Of a stretch of DNA of 64,000 nucleotides, positions 54,734 to 64,000 are shown one piece after another. The position numbers and the translations under genes are program-made. Location: NCBI GenBank assembly GCA_004135705.1, contig CM014273.1:2700381-2764380 (forward strand), given 5' to 3'. The DNA comes from Alloteropsis semialata (lineage: Eukaryota > Streptophyta > Magnoliopsida > Poales > Poaceae). The notes beneath the pieces are model-generated. The model saw only the letters and a list, made by a program, of their open reading frames with translations, was not told where the DNA came from and made no database searches. Numbering within the stretch: position 1 is the first letter of the stretch; each line of letters opens with the position of its first letter.

Positions 54734-57304
54734 TTGTATCGGCATCCGTACCCGTCTTACTTTGATGCAGTGCCACTTCCTCCGCGTTACAGAGTACCGG
54801 ATTTCTCCAAATTCTCCGGGCAAGATGATATGACCACCATCGAACATGTGAGCCGATTCTTGGCTCAGTGTGGTGAAGCTGCTTCAGAGGAGGGACTCAG
54901 GCTCAGATTTTTCCCTCTGTCATTGTCAGGGCCGGCGTTTACCTGGTTTACGTCGTTGCCAGCAGGATCAGTCACAGGATGGTCCGATATGGAGAAGCAG
55001 TTCCATAAATACTTCTTTTCTGGTCTCAATGAGATGAAGATCTCCGATTTGATTGCTATCAGGCAGAGGAACGATGAGACCGTCAAGGAGTATATTCAAC
55101 GATTCCGTGACACTAGGAATCGGTGCTATAGTTTGAAGCTGTCTGATATGCAGTTGGCCGAGCTTGCATTCCAGGGTTTGCTCGCACCGATTAAAGAAAA
55201 GTTTTCTGCTCAGGAGTTTGAGACATTGGGGCAACTGGTTCAGAAGGTGTCAGCTCATGAGGTCCGATATCAGGAGATGAAGCGTGTGAAGTTTTCCAAA
55301 CAAGTATCTTATCTCTCTGAGTCTGAAGAGGAAGCTGATGTCAACATAGCTGAATGGACCAAATCCAAGAAGCCAGTATCGCTCCCATGGATCAAGCAGA
55401 ACCCTGAGAAGTTTGGATTTGATATAACTAAGGTCGATAAGATTTTTGATTTACTGCTCAGTGAGAAGCTTATCCAGCTTTCTCCAAATCATTCTATTCC
55501 ATCGGCCGATGAGTTGAAGAAACGCAAATATTGCAAATGGCACAACTCAACTTCTCACGAGACCAATGAATGCAAAGTGTTCAGGAGGGAGATCCAATTG
55601 GCTATAGAATCTGGCAAGATCAAATTTGAAGACAGCAAGAAAGCCATGAAGATCGACGGTCATCCCTTTCCCAATAACTTTGCTGATTTCTCCTTTTCTG
55701 TTAATATGGTTGATGCTAATGAAAAGGGAAAGTTTAAAGTGCTCATATCGGACCACGCCAAGAGTTCTGGTGCCGTTGATCCTGCGGTTCAAGTTACTGT
55801 TGAAGAGCTGCGGAGGAATCATCAGGCATTTGGGCGTGAATCTAATGCTCCTGGTGGATATCGGCCACGTGTGACTTCCCAAATGCTGATTAACAAGTAC
55901 AAGAGGCAGCAAGCAGCAGCCCGAGCATGGGAAGAACGCGAGGAACGACGACGTCGGAGGCGTGAATATCAGGCAAGGCGGCTTGATGAAGAGTTTGATG
56001 ATCAGCGCCGACGTGATGACAGGTCCGATGGCCGACGCCGATATGATGAATGGTCCAATGACCGACGCCGGTATGATGACAGGTCCGATGGCAGGCGCTG
56101 GTTTGATGATAGAGTCAATGATCGTCGTCAGTACGGTTATAGGTCTGATTGGCATATGGACAGGCGTCGAGGTTATGACCGGTATGACCAGGATGATGAT
56201 CATTGGGGGTGTCCTTTCTTCGTATTCTGCTGGAACGAGAAGCTTAGACTGCCATCAAAAGCAGATTGTCCTGAATGCAGCTTCCAGTATGAAGAATACA
56301 GAGCTTCCAAGAGAGGTCGACGATCAGTTCATGAACGGATCGGCGTCAGGATTGATGATCATCATCAAAGAGATGAAGGCCGAGCTGATGCTCATGGCCC
56401 TGAAAAAATGGAAGAGAAGGCTCCGGTTCAGGATCAGACTAAAGAACCTCCAATGAAGCCTGGACAGTGGTGCCCATCAGGGATTTCTAGGTCCAAGAAG
56501 AGACGCGTGCAACGCTTGCGCTATCGTGAGCAGATTCAGGAGCAGGAATTGGCAAAAGAAAGGAAGACATGGCGCATCAAGATGGCCAATGATGATGAAG
56601 CAAGCACATCGGCCGCAATAAACATGGTTTTGATGTTGCCTTCTGATTTTGCTGCTCCTGATGAACAGGACGATCATGAAGTCGATTATGAACTGGAAGA
56701 AGCCGCTGCATGCTTGGTTCTTGATTCAGAGAAGGCTATCTTTGAGAAGCCAAATGCAAACGGATATCGGCACCTGAAGCCTCTGTACATCAAGGGATAC
56801 GTTGATGGGAAGCCGATGACCAAGATGCTGGTTGATGGAGGAGCTGCTGTCAATCTTATGCCCTATTCCACATTCCGCAAGCTGGGTAAAGGGATTGATG
56901 ATCTGATCAAGACAAATATGACACTCAAGGACTTTGGCGGTAATGTTTCAGAGCCTCGGGGGGTAATTCATGTTGAATTGACCATCGGCAGCAAAACATT
57001 GCCGACCACCTTCTTTGTGATTGATGGACAAGGATCCTACAGCATGCTCCTCGGACGTGATTGGATCCATGCCAATTGTTGCATCCCATCCACGATGCAT
57101 CAGTGTTTGATCCAATGGCAAGGCAATAATGTGGAGATCGTCCCAGCTGATGATTCGGTTAGCATTGCTACAGCTGAGTCAACAATTTGGGAGTTTGAAG
57201 GAATTGAATGCCTGTCAGGAAAAACATGGGATGGTGACTTCCTTAAGGTGTCTGATCAAGGACTACAGCCGGTCCAAGCAGTCGGCTCTGAAACTTTATT
57301 TTAA
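54734..57304 (+). CDS. Gag-protease polyprotein (856 codons)
   Basis: The retrotransposon gag domain comes first (FRDTRNRCYSLKL; LSGPAFTWFTSLPAGSV). A Cys/His motif (CKWHNSTSHETNEC) follows, then a mixed-charge Arg/Asp repeat region (RRYDDRSDGRR-type, about residues 420-480). After that are a second Cys cluster (CPFFVFCWN...CPEC) and the family signature CPSGISRSKKRRVQRLR. The aspartic protease comes last, with active site MLVDGGAAVNLMP and downstream SMLLGRDWIHANC. The listed start uses a TTG codon at 54734; the real start is probably the upstream gag ORF. It ends ETLF at TAA 57302-57304, and RT does not follow. Confidence 0.85.
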   Translation: MYRHPYPSYFDAVPLPPRYRVPDFSKFSGQDDMTTIEHVSRFLAQCGEAASEEGLRLRFFPLSLSGPAFTWFTSLPAGSVTGWSDMEKQFHKYFFSGLNEMKISDLIAIRQRNDETVKEYIQRFRDTRNRCYSLKLSDMQLAELAFQGLLAPIKEKFSAQEFETLGQLVQKVSAHEVRYQEMKRVKFSKQVSYLSESEEEADVNIAEWTKSKKPVSLPWIKQNPEKFGFDITKVDKIFDLLLSEKLIQLSPNHSIPSADELKKRKYCKWHNSTSHETNECKVFRREIQLAIESGKIKFEDSKKAMKIDGHPFPNNFADFSFSVNMVDANEKGKFKVLISDHAKSSGAVDPAVQVTVEELRRNHQAFGRESNAPGGYRPRVTSQMLINKYKRQQAAARAWEEREERRRRRREYQARRLDEEFDDQRRRDDRSDGRRRYDEWSNDRRRYDDRSDGRRWFDDRVNDRRQYGYRSDWHMDRRRGYDRYDQDDDHWGCPFFVFCWNEKLRLPSKADCPECSFQYEEYRASKRGRRSVHERIGVRIDDHHQRDEGRADAHGPEKMEEKAPVQDQTKEPPMKPGQWCPSGISRSKKRRVQRLRYREQIQEQELAKERKTWRIKMANDDEASTSAAINMVLMLPSDFAAPDEQDDHEVDYELEEAAACLVLDSEKAIFEKPNANGYRHLKPLYIKGYVDGKPMTKMLVDGGAAVNLMPYSTFRKLGKGIDDLIKTNMTLKDFGGNVSEPRGVIHVELTIGSKTLPTTFFVIDGQGSYSMLLGRDWIHANCCIPSTMHQCLIQWQGNNVEIVPADDSVSIATAESTIWEFEGIECLSGKTWDGDFLKVSDQGLQPVQAVGSETLF

Positions 57305-57933
57305 TGGCTGATCTGGTTGCTGATCATTGTGGACCTAATGTTGATACTGTTGAACAATGCACCATGGAGCTTGATGCAATTGGTCCGATCAATACAGAGG
57401 CAGATGTGGTTGACACAGTTTCCTGGACCATGTTCTTTGATGGTTCATCTTGCAATGATGGTTACGGAATCGGCCTTTTTATTATTTCGCCTCGGGGGGC
57501 AAGATTCGAGTTTGCTTATCCGATTGAAAAGTGCACAAATAATCAGGCAGAATATGAAGCATTGATGAAAGATCTCTGGATTCTTAAAGAGATCGGCATT
57601 CAATTTGTTGAGGTATTCGGAGATTCTTTGTTGATCATTAATCAGTTACTCGGCACGTATGATTGCAAGATGGATGCGTTGATGCCTTACTTTGAGAAAT
57701 GCCGGGATTTGATTGACCAGTTCTCCTTGGTAATTCTTAAGTATATTCCAAGACATCGTAACGAGGAAGCAGATCGGCTGGCGCAAAAGGCGTCTGGCTA
57801 TCGGCCTATGTCCGATGTGATGGTACAGGAGATACCAGAAGGAGATTGGAGGAAAGAAATCATTGAATATTTGAAGAATTCTTCTGTCAAGACTTCCAGG
57901 AAATTACATTACAATCAGATATGTCTTGGTTGA
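57304..57933 (+). CDS. RNase H domain ORF (209 aa)
   Basis: The ATG overlaps the gag-protease stop (TAATG at 57302-57306). The domain is archaeal-type RNase H as found in Tat-lineage pol: catalytic Asp in MFFDGSSCNDGYGIGL, Glu in NNQAEYEALMKDL, Asp in VEVFGDSLLIINQL and a final Asp in RHRNEEADRLAQKA. It would degrade RNA in RNA:DNA hybrids during reverse transcription. Neither RT fingers/palm nor the conventional gypsy RNase H precede it. The frame is intact with all acidic residues kept. Confidence 0.85.
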   Translation: MADLVADHCGPNVDTVEQCTMELDAIGPINTEADVVDTVSWTMFFDGSSCNDGYGIGLFIISPRGARFEFAYPIEKCTNNQAEYEALMKDLWILKEIGIQFVEVFGDSLLIINQLLGTYDCKMDALMPYFEKCRDLIDQFSLVILKYIPRHRNEEADRLAQKASGYRPMSDVMVQEIPEGDWRKEIIEYLKNSSVKTSRKLHYNQICLG

Positions 57934-58008
57934 AGGGGAAACATTTCCTAAATCATTGAACGGAAAATATTTGAAGAAGTACTACCCTAGCATTTGGGTA
58001 AATTCGTA
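57934..58008 (+). pseudogene. integrase C-terminal tail left by a deletion
   Basis: In another frame, EGETFPKSLNGKYLKKYYPS then IWVNS and a stop resembles the last residues of Tat-type pol. It sits directly behind RNase H, so the integrase zinc finger and DDE core have been removed. Confidence 0.55.
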
Positions 58009-58139
58009 AAGCCGATACCGCTGCTGCTCATGTCGTCGCTGCTGATGAAGGAACAGTGCTGAATACCAAGATTCAGAAGAAAGGATTTTAACATCTATGC
58101 TAACACGATGTCGGCTCGTCAACTATGGTATGATCAAGT

Positions 58140-58940
58140 AAACTTTATTTCTTACTGCGAAATACTTGGGAATTTTGTTTTGTGAAAATAAAATACATAG
58201 TTTAGCTCCTCAATGATATGAAATTCCTACCAGAGCCATATGTTGATATCTTCTGAAAACCTTACACATATTTTGCTTGTTTTGTATTGAGCATTGTCAA
58301 ATTGTTTGTGACCCTTGTGAGATTTGTTTCATGCTTTTAAGATCAAGATCACGTACACTCCGCATATTATTCCATTATTGAGTATGCTAGACTTTAATTT
58401 TTGGGCACATTGCTGTCGTTTGGTCTGGATTCACATACTCGACTATTCATATGCTGACTTCTATACTGGGAGTTACGCAAAAACATGCCTTTCATCCATA
58501 CAAAAATACTCCGTCCCTTTGACATGACTCTTCAAATTCATTATGCAAAAGGTATGGGCTATGCAAAAAAAAAGATGATAAAAATAAATATGAAAGATAG
58601 CCCATATCTGAAAAGAAAAGTAAAATGAAGAGTCATGCAAAAGGGAGTTTCACCCAGAAAATTCCACACACATGCACATCTTGATCTGATTGTATGACTT
58701 ATTTTCTCCACTGGATCCGGTTTTTGACTTTGCAAGATATGCAGTGCAAGTATGCTTCCTTTCTATATCCTACCCTGAGCTCCACAAAAAAGGCCTTATT
58801 AGAAGTAGGAAGAAAAAGAGATGATACAGTGCCTTGGTAAGGAATAATACACATTGAGCGATCTGAGAGAATCATTTGAGGAGCGAAGTTATGTTTTGAT
58901 TTGAAAATGAAAAAACCAAGTTATTTAGCAGGAAGAGTAG
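58140..58940 (+). repeat. 3' non-coding module shared with 63040-63800
   Basis: Shared words in the same order: GATCAAGATCACGTACACTC, CACATGCACATCTTGATC, TACCCTGAGCTCCA, AGAAGTAGG and TGAGAGAATCATTTGAGGAG. The module precedes the polypurine tract and includes the foldback at 58514-58646. Confidence 0.8.
58514..58646 (+). other. foldback hairpin, ~49-bp arms
   Basis: The left arm TCCCTTTGACATGACTCTTC ... TATGGGCTAT (58514-58562) pairs with the right arm ATAGCCCATATC ... GAAGAGTCATGCAAAAGGGA (58597-58646). The loop is A-rich, about 34 nt. It would fold in the element's genomic RNA. Confidence 0.75.
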
Positions 58941-59122
58941 AGTTTTCTTGATTATTCGTATTGGCTAACATGTTATGATAAAGAAGCTTGAAGGAAGGTA
59001 TCGGCTATGAAAAGGGCAGTGCTAAGGAAGTCAAGGTGTTGAATCTATGAAGCGAATTGCATCGGCCAGGAGATTGAGACGCTGGATTTACAGAATTTCG
59101 AAGCATGAATCCTTCATACTCC

Positions 59123-59138
59123 GAAACTGGGGGGCATG
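59123..59138 (+). promoter_or_regulatory. polypurine tract
   Basis: GAAACTGGGGGGCATG directly before TGTTGACACC of the 3' LTR. Confidence 0.7.
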
Positions 59139-59797
59139 TGTTGACACCAGATTTTCGCACCAGATATGCTGAGTCATGAGGTGACGTGGTAAGGCTGGTG
59201 GACCCATTGACTGGTCAAAGCCGAAGATGACAGAGAAGGAAGCCGATATGCAGAAGAGATCCGATGAAGCAGGAGTCCGACCCGATAATGAGTACAAGAG
59301 GAAAGGCGCGTCGGTTGAGAAGGAAGCGTATCAGATGCAGGGACTATTTCCTTTTTTGAAGGCATATTGAGAGTCCCATTCTATATTAGATTTAGTTTAC
59401 TTTGTCCGCAAGTTAGTCTGGTCCGATCAGGACTCTTCATGACCAGGGTATAAATATGAACCCTCGTCCATTGTAAAAACTATTCTCACAATCAATACAA
59501 CCCGGCTTCACGCCAAAAACCCTAGTAGTAGTTACCGACGAAGCTCATTGGTGGACGGGCTGCATCAGTTCTGATCTCCGGCTTACCAGTAAGTTAGTCA
59601 ATTTATCGAACTAGTATAGGCTTTGAATTGAGGCGCATCGCCCTTTCTCGTTTATACCGTTCAACCGATTTATCTCTGGATAATCAAGATTGATATAGAT
59701 TCCCTACGTCGGAGCTAGATCAATATTGATTATTCAACAGATTATCGTTATCGGACTATACTTTAAGCCTAGATTCCCTACATCGGAGCTAGATATA
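59139..59797 (+). repeat. 3' LTR, truncated
   Basis: Matches the first ~660 bp of 52075-53918 almost perfectly, then diverges after the second TAGATTCCCTACRTCGGAGC word at about 59797. The remaining ~1.2 kb is missing. Confidence 0.85.
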
Positions 59798-60961
59798 AAT
59801 ATTCAGTAGTTTAACATGTCATCTACCACATGGACAATTGGACATTCAATGCTAAATATATGATGAACTAAGCCTAAGGAAATTGCAACAGAAGAAAGAA
59901 AGTTAGATACAGAAAATTAGGGAATATCTTGAAAAATATAAGCCATTGGTAGCCAGATAACTTGTAAGAAAAATCAGAAATATAAATGAAAGATAGTGGT
60001 TTGTATTCTGAAACTCTAGAAAAATTTGAAAGGCCGTCCATTTGTCAATTAGTGCATTCAACAAACATGGATAGCCAGACAATATGCAACACAATGTAGC
60101 CTACAGTAAAACATATCCAGAAACACCACATTTGAGTTACATGCATAATCATTCCCCTCTAGTTGCTAAATGCCTAAATGTTACAAACAGATTTGCAAAG
60201 TGAGGGTAACAAGCATACCAGTGGCAATTTTGTCAAGCGTAATTGATGTCCCTTGATCTCGGCGTTGTTCCTCCACTCTACGCCTTTTGGTACTGCATTT
60301 TGCATGCAGTTGACAGTAGTCAGATTCATATTACAAACTCTACAAAACAAGTCACAACTAGTTCTTTCTTTACACAGCTTCATCCCATGAACATTTTGTC
60401 TTTGTCCCCAAATACGAGGATGCTCTCCCCATCATTATCCTTAATGATAACTGAGCAATCTTACTACCCAGCATTTGATACAAGTCCTATTGCAGTTAAA
60501 ACATCTGGTGCAGCATTTTTACAGATGCACGCTTTTTTATCATCAGTACCTCTATGATATCGTAACTGCTCACTTATTCTGTTTATATCACATTTGTCTT
60601 TAACGTCAGAAATTCGAATTTCATGTGAATCAGGGATCTAATAGCTTTTTGGACGGATATTGAAAACCAGAAATGGATGGATATTGAACACCCAAAATCA
60701 AGCACAAAAACAGAAAGGGCAGCCACCTAGCCTACTTAGTCACAGGCACCACGAGCAACCAGCCTAACTTTTACAAAACTGACTAGAATTCAATTAATCT
60801 ACATGGACCTCTATGGATCAGAAGTAATGAACTAGGATTTACATTATTAAACTAAATCCTAATTCACAAGTAGGCATCCTCCTAGTCTAGTACATGCCAA
60901 ATTTACAACTACTAGAACCCCAAACCAAACACAAGGGAAAGGGTCTCTGAAGTATACAGCA
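59798..60961. other. intergenic or decayed exon sequence
   Basis: Minus peptide stretches such as DNDGESILVFGDKDKMF (about 60400) and AVPKGVEWRNNAEIKGHQL (about 60260) look exon-like, but stops separate them and no splice set was found. A decayed host gene is possible. Confidence 0.35.
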
Positions 60962-61417
60962 NNNNNNNNNNNNNNNNNNNNNNNNNNNNNNNNNNNNNNN
61001 NNNNNNNNNNNNNNNNNNNNNNNNNNNNNNNNNNNNNNNNNNNNNNNNNNNNNNNNNNNNNNNNNNNNNNNNNNNNNNNNNNNNNNNNNNNNNNNNNNNN
61101 NNNNNNNNNNNNNNNNNNNNNNNNNNNNNNNNNNNNNNNNNNNNNNNNNNNNNNNNNNNNNNNNNNNNNNNNNNNNNNNNNNNNNNNNNNNNNNNNNNNN
61201 NNNNNNNNNNNNNNNNNNNNNNNNNNNNNNNNNNNNNNNNNNNNNNNNNNNNNNNNNNNNNNNNNNNNNNNNNNNNNNNNNNNNNNNNNNNNNNNNNNNN
61301 NNNNNNNNNNNNNNNNNNNNNNNNNNNNNNNNNNNNNNNNNNNNNNNNNNNNNNNNNNNNNNNNNNNNNNNNNNNNNNNNNNNNNNNNNNNNNNNNNNNN
61401 NNNNNNNNNNNNNNNNN
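60962..61417. other. assembly gap (N run)
   Basis: 456 Ns. Confidence 1.
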
Positions 61418-61597
61418 TGATCTCCTCCTAGGCTGCCCATTAGAAAAGCTTCTCCAAAAAAGAAGCTTCTCCAAAAAGAAGTATCTCATGGGAGCCTTCA
61501 TGACACGCTTGGGAAAGCTGCTTTTGCCAATCCTATCTCTTGCTCAGAAATCCCAAGGGCAAAGTCATTTCCCAAGCATAACCCGCTCGAGAAGGTA

Positions 61598-62110
61598 ATG
61601 TTTGTGTTGCCATTAAAACCTACTTCTCATCTCGAGCGACCTTCATCATCACCTTCAATCAAGCGGAAGCCGTGTCCCTTAGGCCCTCAGGAAGTTATTC
61701 TCGATAATGGTCAAGAAACAACTCTGATTTTCAATGATGAACCTCTTGAGTTGGAAAAACCAAAGGCCATGGACACGTTTGAAGTGTGGACTCTGGAGCC
61801 CGAGCAAAAGGATTCTATAAATGAGCATGAAACCTTCTCTTTTGAAATCTCACTAGAGTCATGCTCCTTTTACGAATCTCCAGAGTTTACCATGCTTTGT
61901 GCCACAATCACTTACGAGGACTACAACCACCTTGAGATCCTGAATTCTAAAATGTTTAGAAGGTTGGTTGTAGATGCATTTGCTTATCATAAACATTGCA
62001 AATTTCGTGGATGCATTTGTGGCACTAACCTTGCAGCTAAAGCTGAAATGGCACATCAACAATTGGCGATGAGCTTGGAAACTACATCACCAAGGATAGC
62101 TGCAATGTGA
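61598..62110 (+). CDS. retroelement-associated ORF (170 aa), function unknown
   Basis: Begins MFVLPLKPTSHLERPSSSPS, then GPQEVILDNGQETTLIFNDE and CSFYESPEFTMLCATITYED. NSKMFRRLVVDAFAYHKHCK and FRGCICGTN close it. The YHKHCKFRG ending occurs in many grass retrotransposon-linked hypothetical proteins. It lies upstream of a PPT-like TCAAGTGTGGGGGTC (62603) and the shared 3' module, so it probably belongs to the same decayed gypsy element. No RT or integrase motif is nearby. It could be part of a third, env-position ORF. Confidence 0.5.
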   Translation: MFVLPLKPTSHLERPSSSPSIKRKPCPLGPQEVILDNGQETTLIFNDEPLELEKPKAMDTFEVWTLEPEQKDSINEHETFSFEISLESCSFYESPEFTMLCATITYEDYNHLEILNSKMFRRLVVDAFAYHKHCKFRGCICGTNLAAKAEMAHQQLAMSLETTSPRIAAM

Positions 62111-63000
62111 GGATCCCTCATGGTCTAGCTTCAGACCATAAACAAAGCACTGCCGGGAGATGGCCTGGATTATCATCTATTTCCCTTCAAATAAAAAACA
62201 AGAACATGTTTTTAGTATATTCTTTCCTTCGGGTATTCTTGGTCACTAACCATTTCAGGTGGAGATTAAGAAGAACGATGGACAGATGATGCCTAAGAAC
62301 ATGGAGCTACATAAGCTACAAAAAACCTCGGTAAGTCTTGGTTTGGGAAAGATTACAAAAGAAGCTTGATCTCCACACACTTGAGTTATGTTGCTTTGCA
62401 CTGCAAACTCCAAGTGTGGAGGAGGTATGTGAGTATTCCAAGTAAGCTCCCTTTTGAGCCAAATCTTATTTTGGTCCAGAGCTGGTGTTAGTCCTTGCAC
62501 ATTGATAAAAAAATAAAATAAAATAAAAATTGAGGCTCTTGGTCTTTAGAACCAAAGAGCCATTATTTTGCTTCCACCATATAGGAATAACTGCAGGTAC
62601 AAGGTCAAGTGTGGGGGTCTCTCAAGCTTTTTGATGCGCACATGTTCGAGACCACCCACAGACAGGCTGCACAGCATCGCACGTGACTGCACAAGAAAGA
62701 TCAAGGTAGAGAGGGACCAGAAAGGGTCGGCCGACCCCACCAGGTCGGCCGACGGCCCTCTGGTGCTTTTCGTCTCCAATTTCGTCCAGAGCGATGATTT
62801 GCGCACCCTATCCCTCATCCTCTCTGATTCATGAGTTAATTCGTTCCTATCTTCAGATGATCATTAAAATTAAACTCATGATAAAATAAGCTTTGATGCT
62901 CCTTTGATTTACGTGTCTATCCTTGATTGGCTTGCATATTCTTTATACCTTGCACATGCATCTGTTACTTGTGAACATATATATATATCTTCAGGAAAAC
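62111..63000. other. retroelement spacer
   Basis: Contains two CAAGTGTGG-AGG/GGG purine tracts (62408 and 62604) and a GGTCGGCCGACC palindrome pair (62729-62757) like those in the 50.2-51.8 kb LTR. No gene was seen. Confidence 0.45.
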
Positions 63001-63039
63001 ATGTTTATCTAAGTGGTTGATTAATGAGATATGGTATGA

Positions 63040-63800
63040 TGAAATAAATCTTACTCTTTCTATATAAAGTGCTTGGAATGTTTTTTCTTGTAAAACTTTA
63101 AATCAATAGCCTTACAAAGCTCCTCAGTGATGCCTTATTCCTACCAAAGCCATATGATATTAATATTGCAAAAACTTTTACACATATGTTGCTTGCTATT
63201 GCATTGAGCTTTATCAAATTGTTGTGACCCTTGTAAGATTCTCTTCATGCTTTCATGATCAAGATCACGTACACTCCACATACACATGCTAAACTTCCAC
63301 ATTGGAAGTTAGCAACATACATTGCATCCATCCACAAAATAAATACTCCATTTAAGTGTTGATCTCCTCTCCAAGTATTATTTCAAAAGAGACATGGGCT
63401 ATAGAAAAAAATATGGACACATGAAGGTCCAATTATAAAAAAAAGAGGAAAAAAATATGGGCACATGAAGGCCCGAGTATCATGAAAAAAATATATACTA
63501 TAGCCATGTTCTCAAAGTGAATTAAGGAGGAGAGAGATCATACAAAAAGGAGTTATCATTCCATTGTTCTACACACATGCACATCTTGATCAGATTGTAT
63601 GGATGGTTTTCTTCTTGGATCCGCTCTTTGACTTTGCAATATATGTAATGCAAGTATGTCTTATCTTTACTCCTACCCTGAGCTCCATATAAGCCTTTTA
63701 GAAGTAGGGTGAAAGAAGGCAAGGAAATGCCTTGGTGAGAATCATACACAATGAGTGATCTGAGAGAATCATTTGAGGAGCTAGGTAAGGTTATGCTTTT
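63040..63800 (+). repeat. 3' non-coding module of a related element
   Basis: Co-linear with 58140-58940. It includes GATCAAGATCACGTACACTC at about 63258, and a foldback at 63361-63540 at the equivalent position. The LTR expected to follow is not reached in this window. Confidence 0.75.
63361..63540 (+). other. foldback hairpin equivalent to 58514-58646
   Basis: GATCTCCTCTCC ... ACATGGGCTATAG (63361-63404) pairs with CTATAGCCATGTTCTC ... GGAGAGAGATC (63498-63539). The loop carries a direct repeat, AAATATGGRCACATGAAGGY. The arm sequences differ from the first hairpin, but the pairing is kept. Confidence 0.65.
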
Positions 63801-64000
63801 GAAAATTTCTCGAAAACCCAAGTTACTTGACAGAAGAGTTAAGATAACTTGAATCAAGGGCCGTTCCATTCCTCAACCACCCAAGATGGCATGATAGACA
63901 CTTCAAAATTCACAAGTGCAGGTCTGTCTTGGAATAGTTTATATGCTAGTATCATATCAATTGGAGTCATGGTTTCCACCTTAGTTTTTAAAGCTTTACT

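Larger units (their letters stand above)
52075..59797 (+). mobile_element. Tat-type gypsy deletion derivative (gag-protease-RNase H, no RT or integrase core)
   Basis: 5' LTR 52075-53918, primer-binding site 53925-53942, gag 53962-54720, gag-protease 54734-57304, RNase H 57304-57933, integrase tail to 58008, 3' non-coding module with hairpin, polypurine tract 59123-59138, and a truncated 3' LTR from 59139. LTR copies differ at only a few sites over ~650 bp, so the insertion is young. It must rely on a partner for RT and integrase. Confidence 0.85.

Noticed and set aside
46931..59797. Integrated plant pararetrovirus or other virus
   Set aside because: LTRs, tRNA primer sites, polypurine tracts and gypsy-type gag/protease identify LTR retrotransposons. 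No movement protein, coat protein or viral replicase motif was seen.

Overview
This is plant nuclear DNA, almost certainly from a grass (Poaceae, probably panicoid). The evidence is GT-AG introns, GC-rich 5' exons beside AT-rich intergenic DNA, typical grass MITEs (Stowaway, Tourist/PIF-like, hAT-like), and nested Ty3/gypsy retrotransposons. There are two assembly gaps (20785-21052, 60962-61417) and one ambiguous base (27887). No prokaryotic features, CRISPR arrays, tRNA or rRNA genes were seen.

Layout. (1) 1-452: last three exons of an unidentified + strand gene. (2) 1.1-3.1 kb: MITEs, an LTR fragment and a LINE tail. (3) 3.3-25.6 kb: a nest of elements. The base layer is a Mutator-like element (MULE) with a four-exon transposase gene on the minus strand, bracketed by a ~145-bp inverted repeat. 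Inside one side sits a TIR element carrying a fragment of a plastid PAP/fibrillin gene, and inside the other a GC-rich TIR element. Exon 1 of the transposase is split by a long LTR (8238-23996, TSD GTCTT). That LTR is itself split by an 11.1-kb Tat-type Ty3/gypsy element (10342-21439, TSD TATTG). Removing the LTR and one TSD copy gives a 945-codon transposase frame. The Tat element has a broken gag-pol on the minus strand and, on the opposite strand between integrase and 3' LTR, two more genes, one with at least four introns. (4) 26-29 kb: a LINE-like remnant and a cluster of MITEs. (5) 29.8-36 kb: the host-gene island. It holds a plastid-type DnaJ zinc-finger protein (minus), an NT-C2-like protein (minus) and, divergently, a TOM2A-like tetraspanin (plus, five exons) with a long-TIR element in its last intron. 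(6) 36-46.9 kb: a 202-bp tandem duplication in a gene fragment, two Helitron-like 3' termini, a ~140-bp tandem array and a hAT-like MITE, with no confident gene. (7) 46.9-52.1 kb: LTR retrotransposon remnants whose LTRs carry many ACCGGT or CGGCCG palindromes, then an Athila-like LTR with primer-binding site and gag start. (8) 52.1-59.8 kb: a young Tat-type derivative with gag, protease and an RNase H frame but no reverse transcriptase or integrase core. (9) 61.4-64 kb: a related retroelement interior sharing a 3' non-coding module and a foldback hairpin with the previous element.

How the genes relate: only the left-edge gene and the 29.8-36 kb island look like ordinary host genes. Everything else is mobile-element biology. 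The order of insertion can be read from target-site duplications: MULE first, then the long LTR, then the Tat element.
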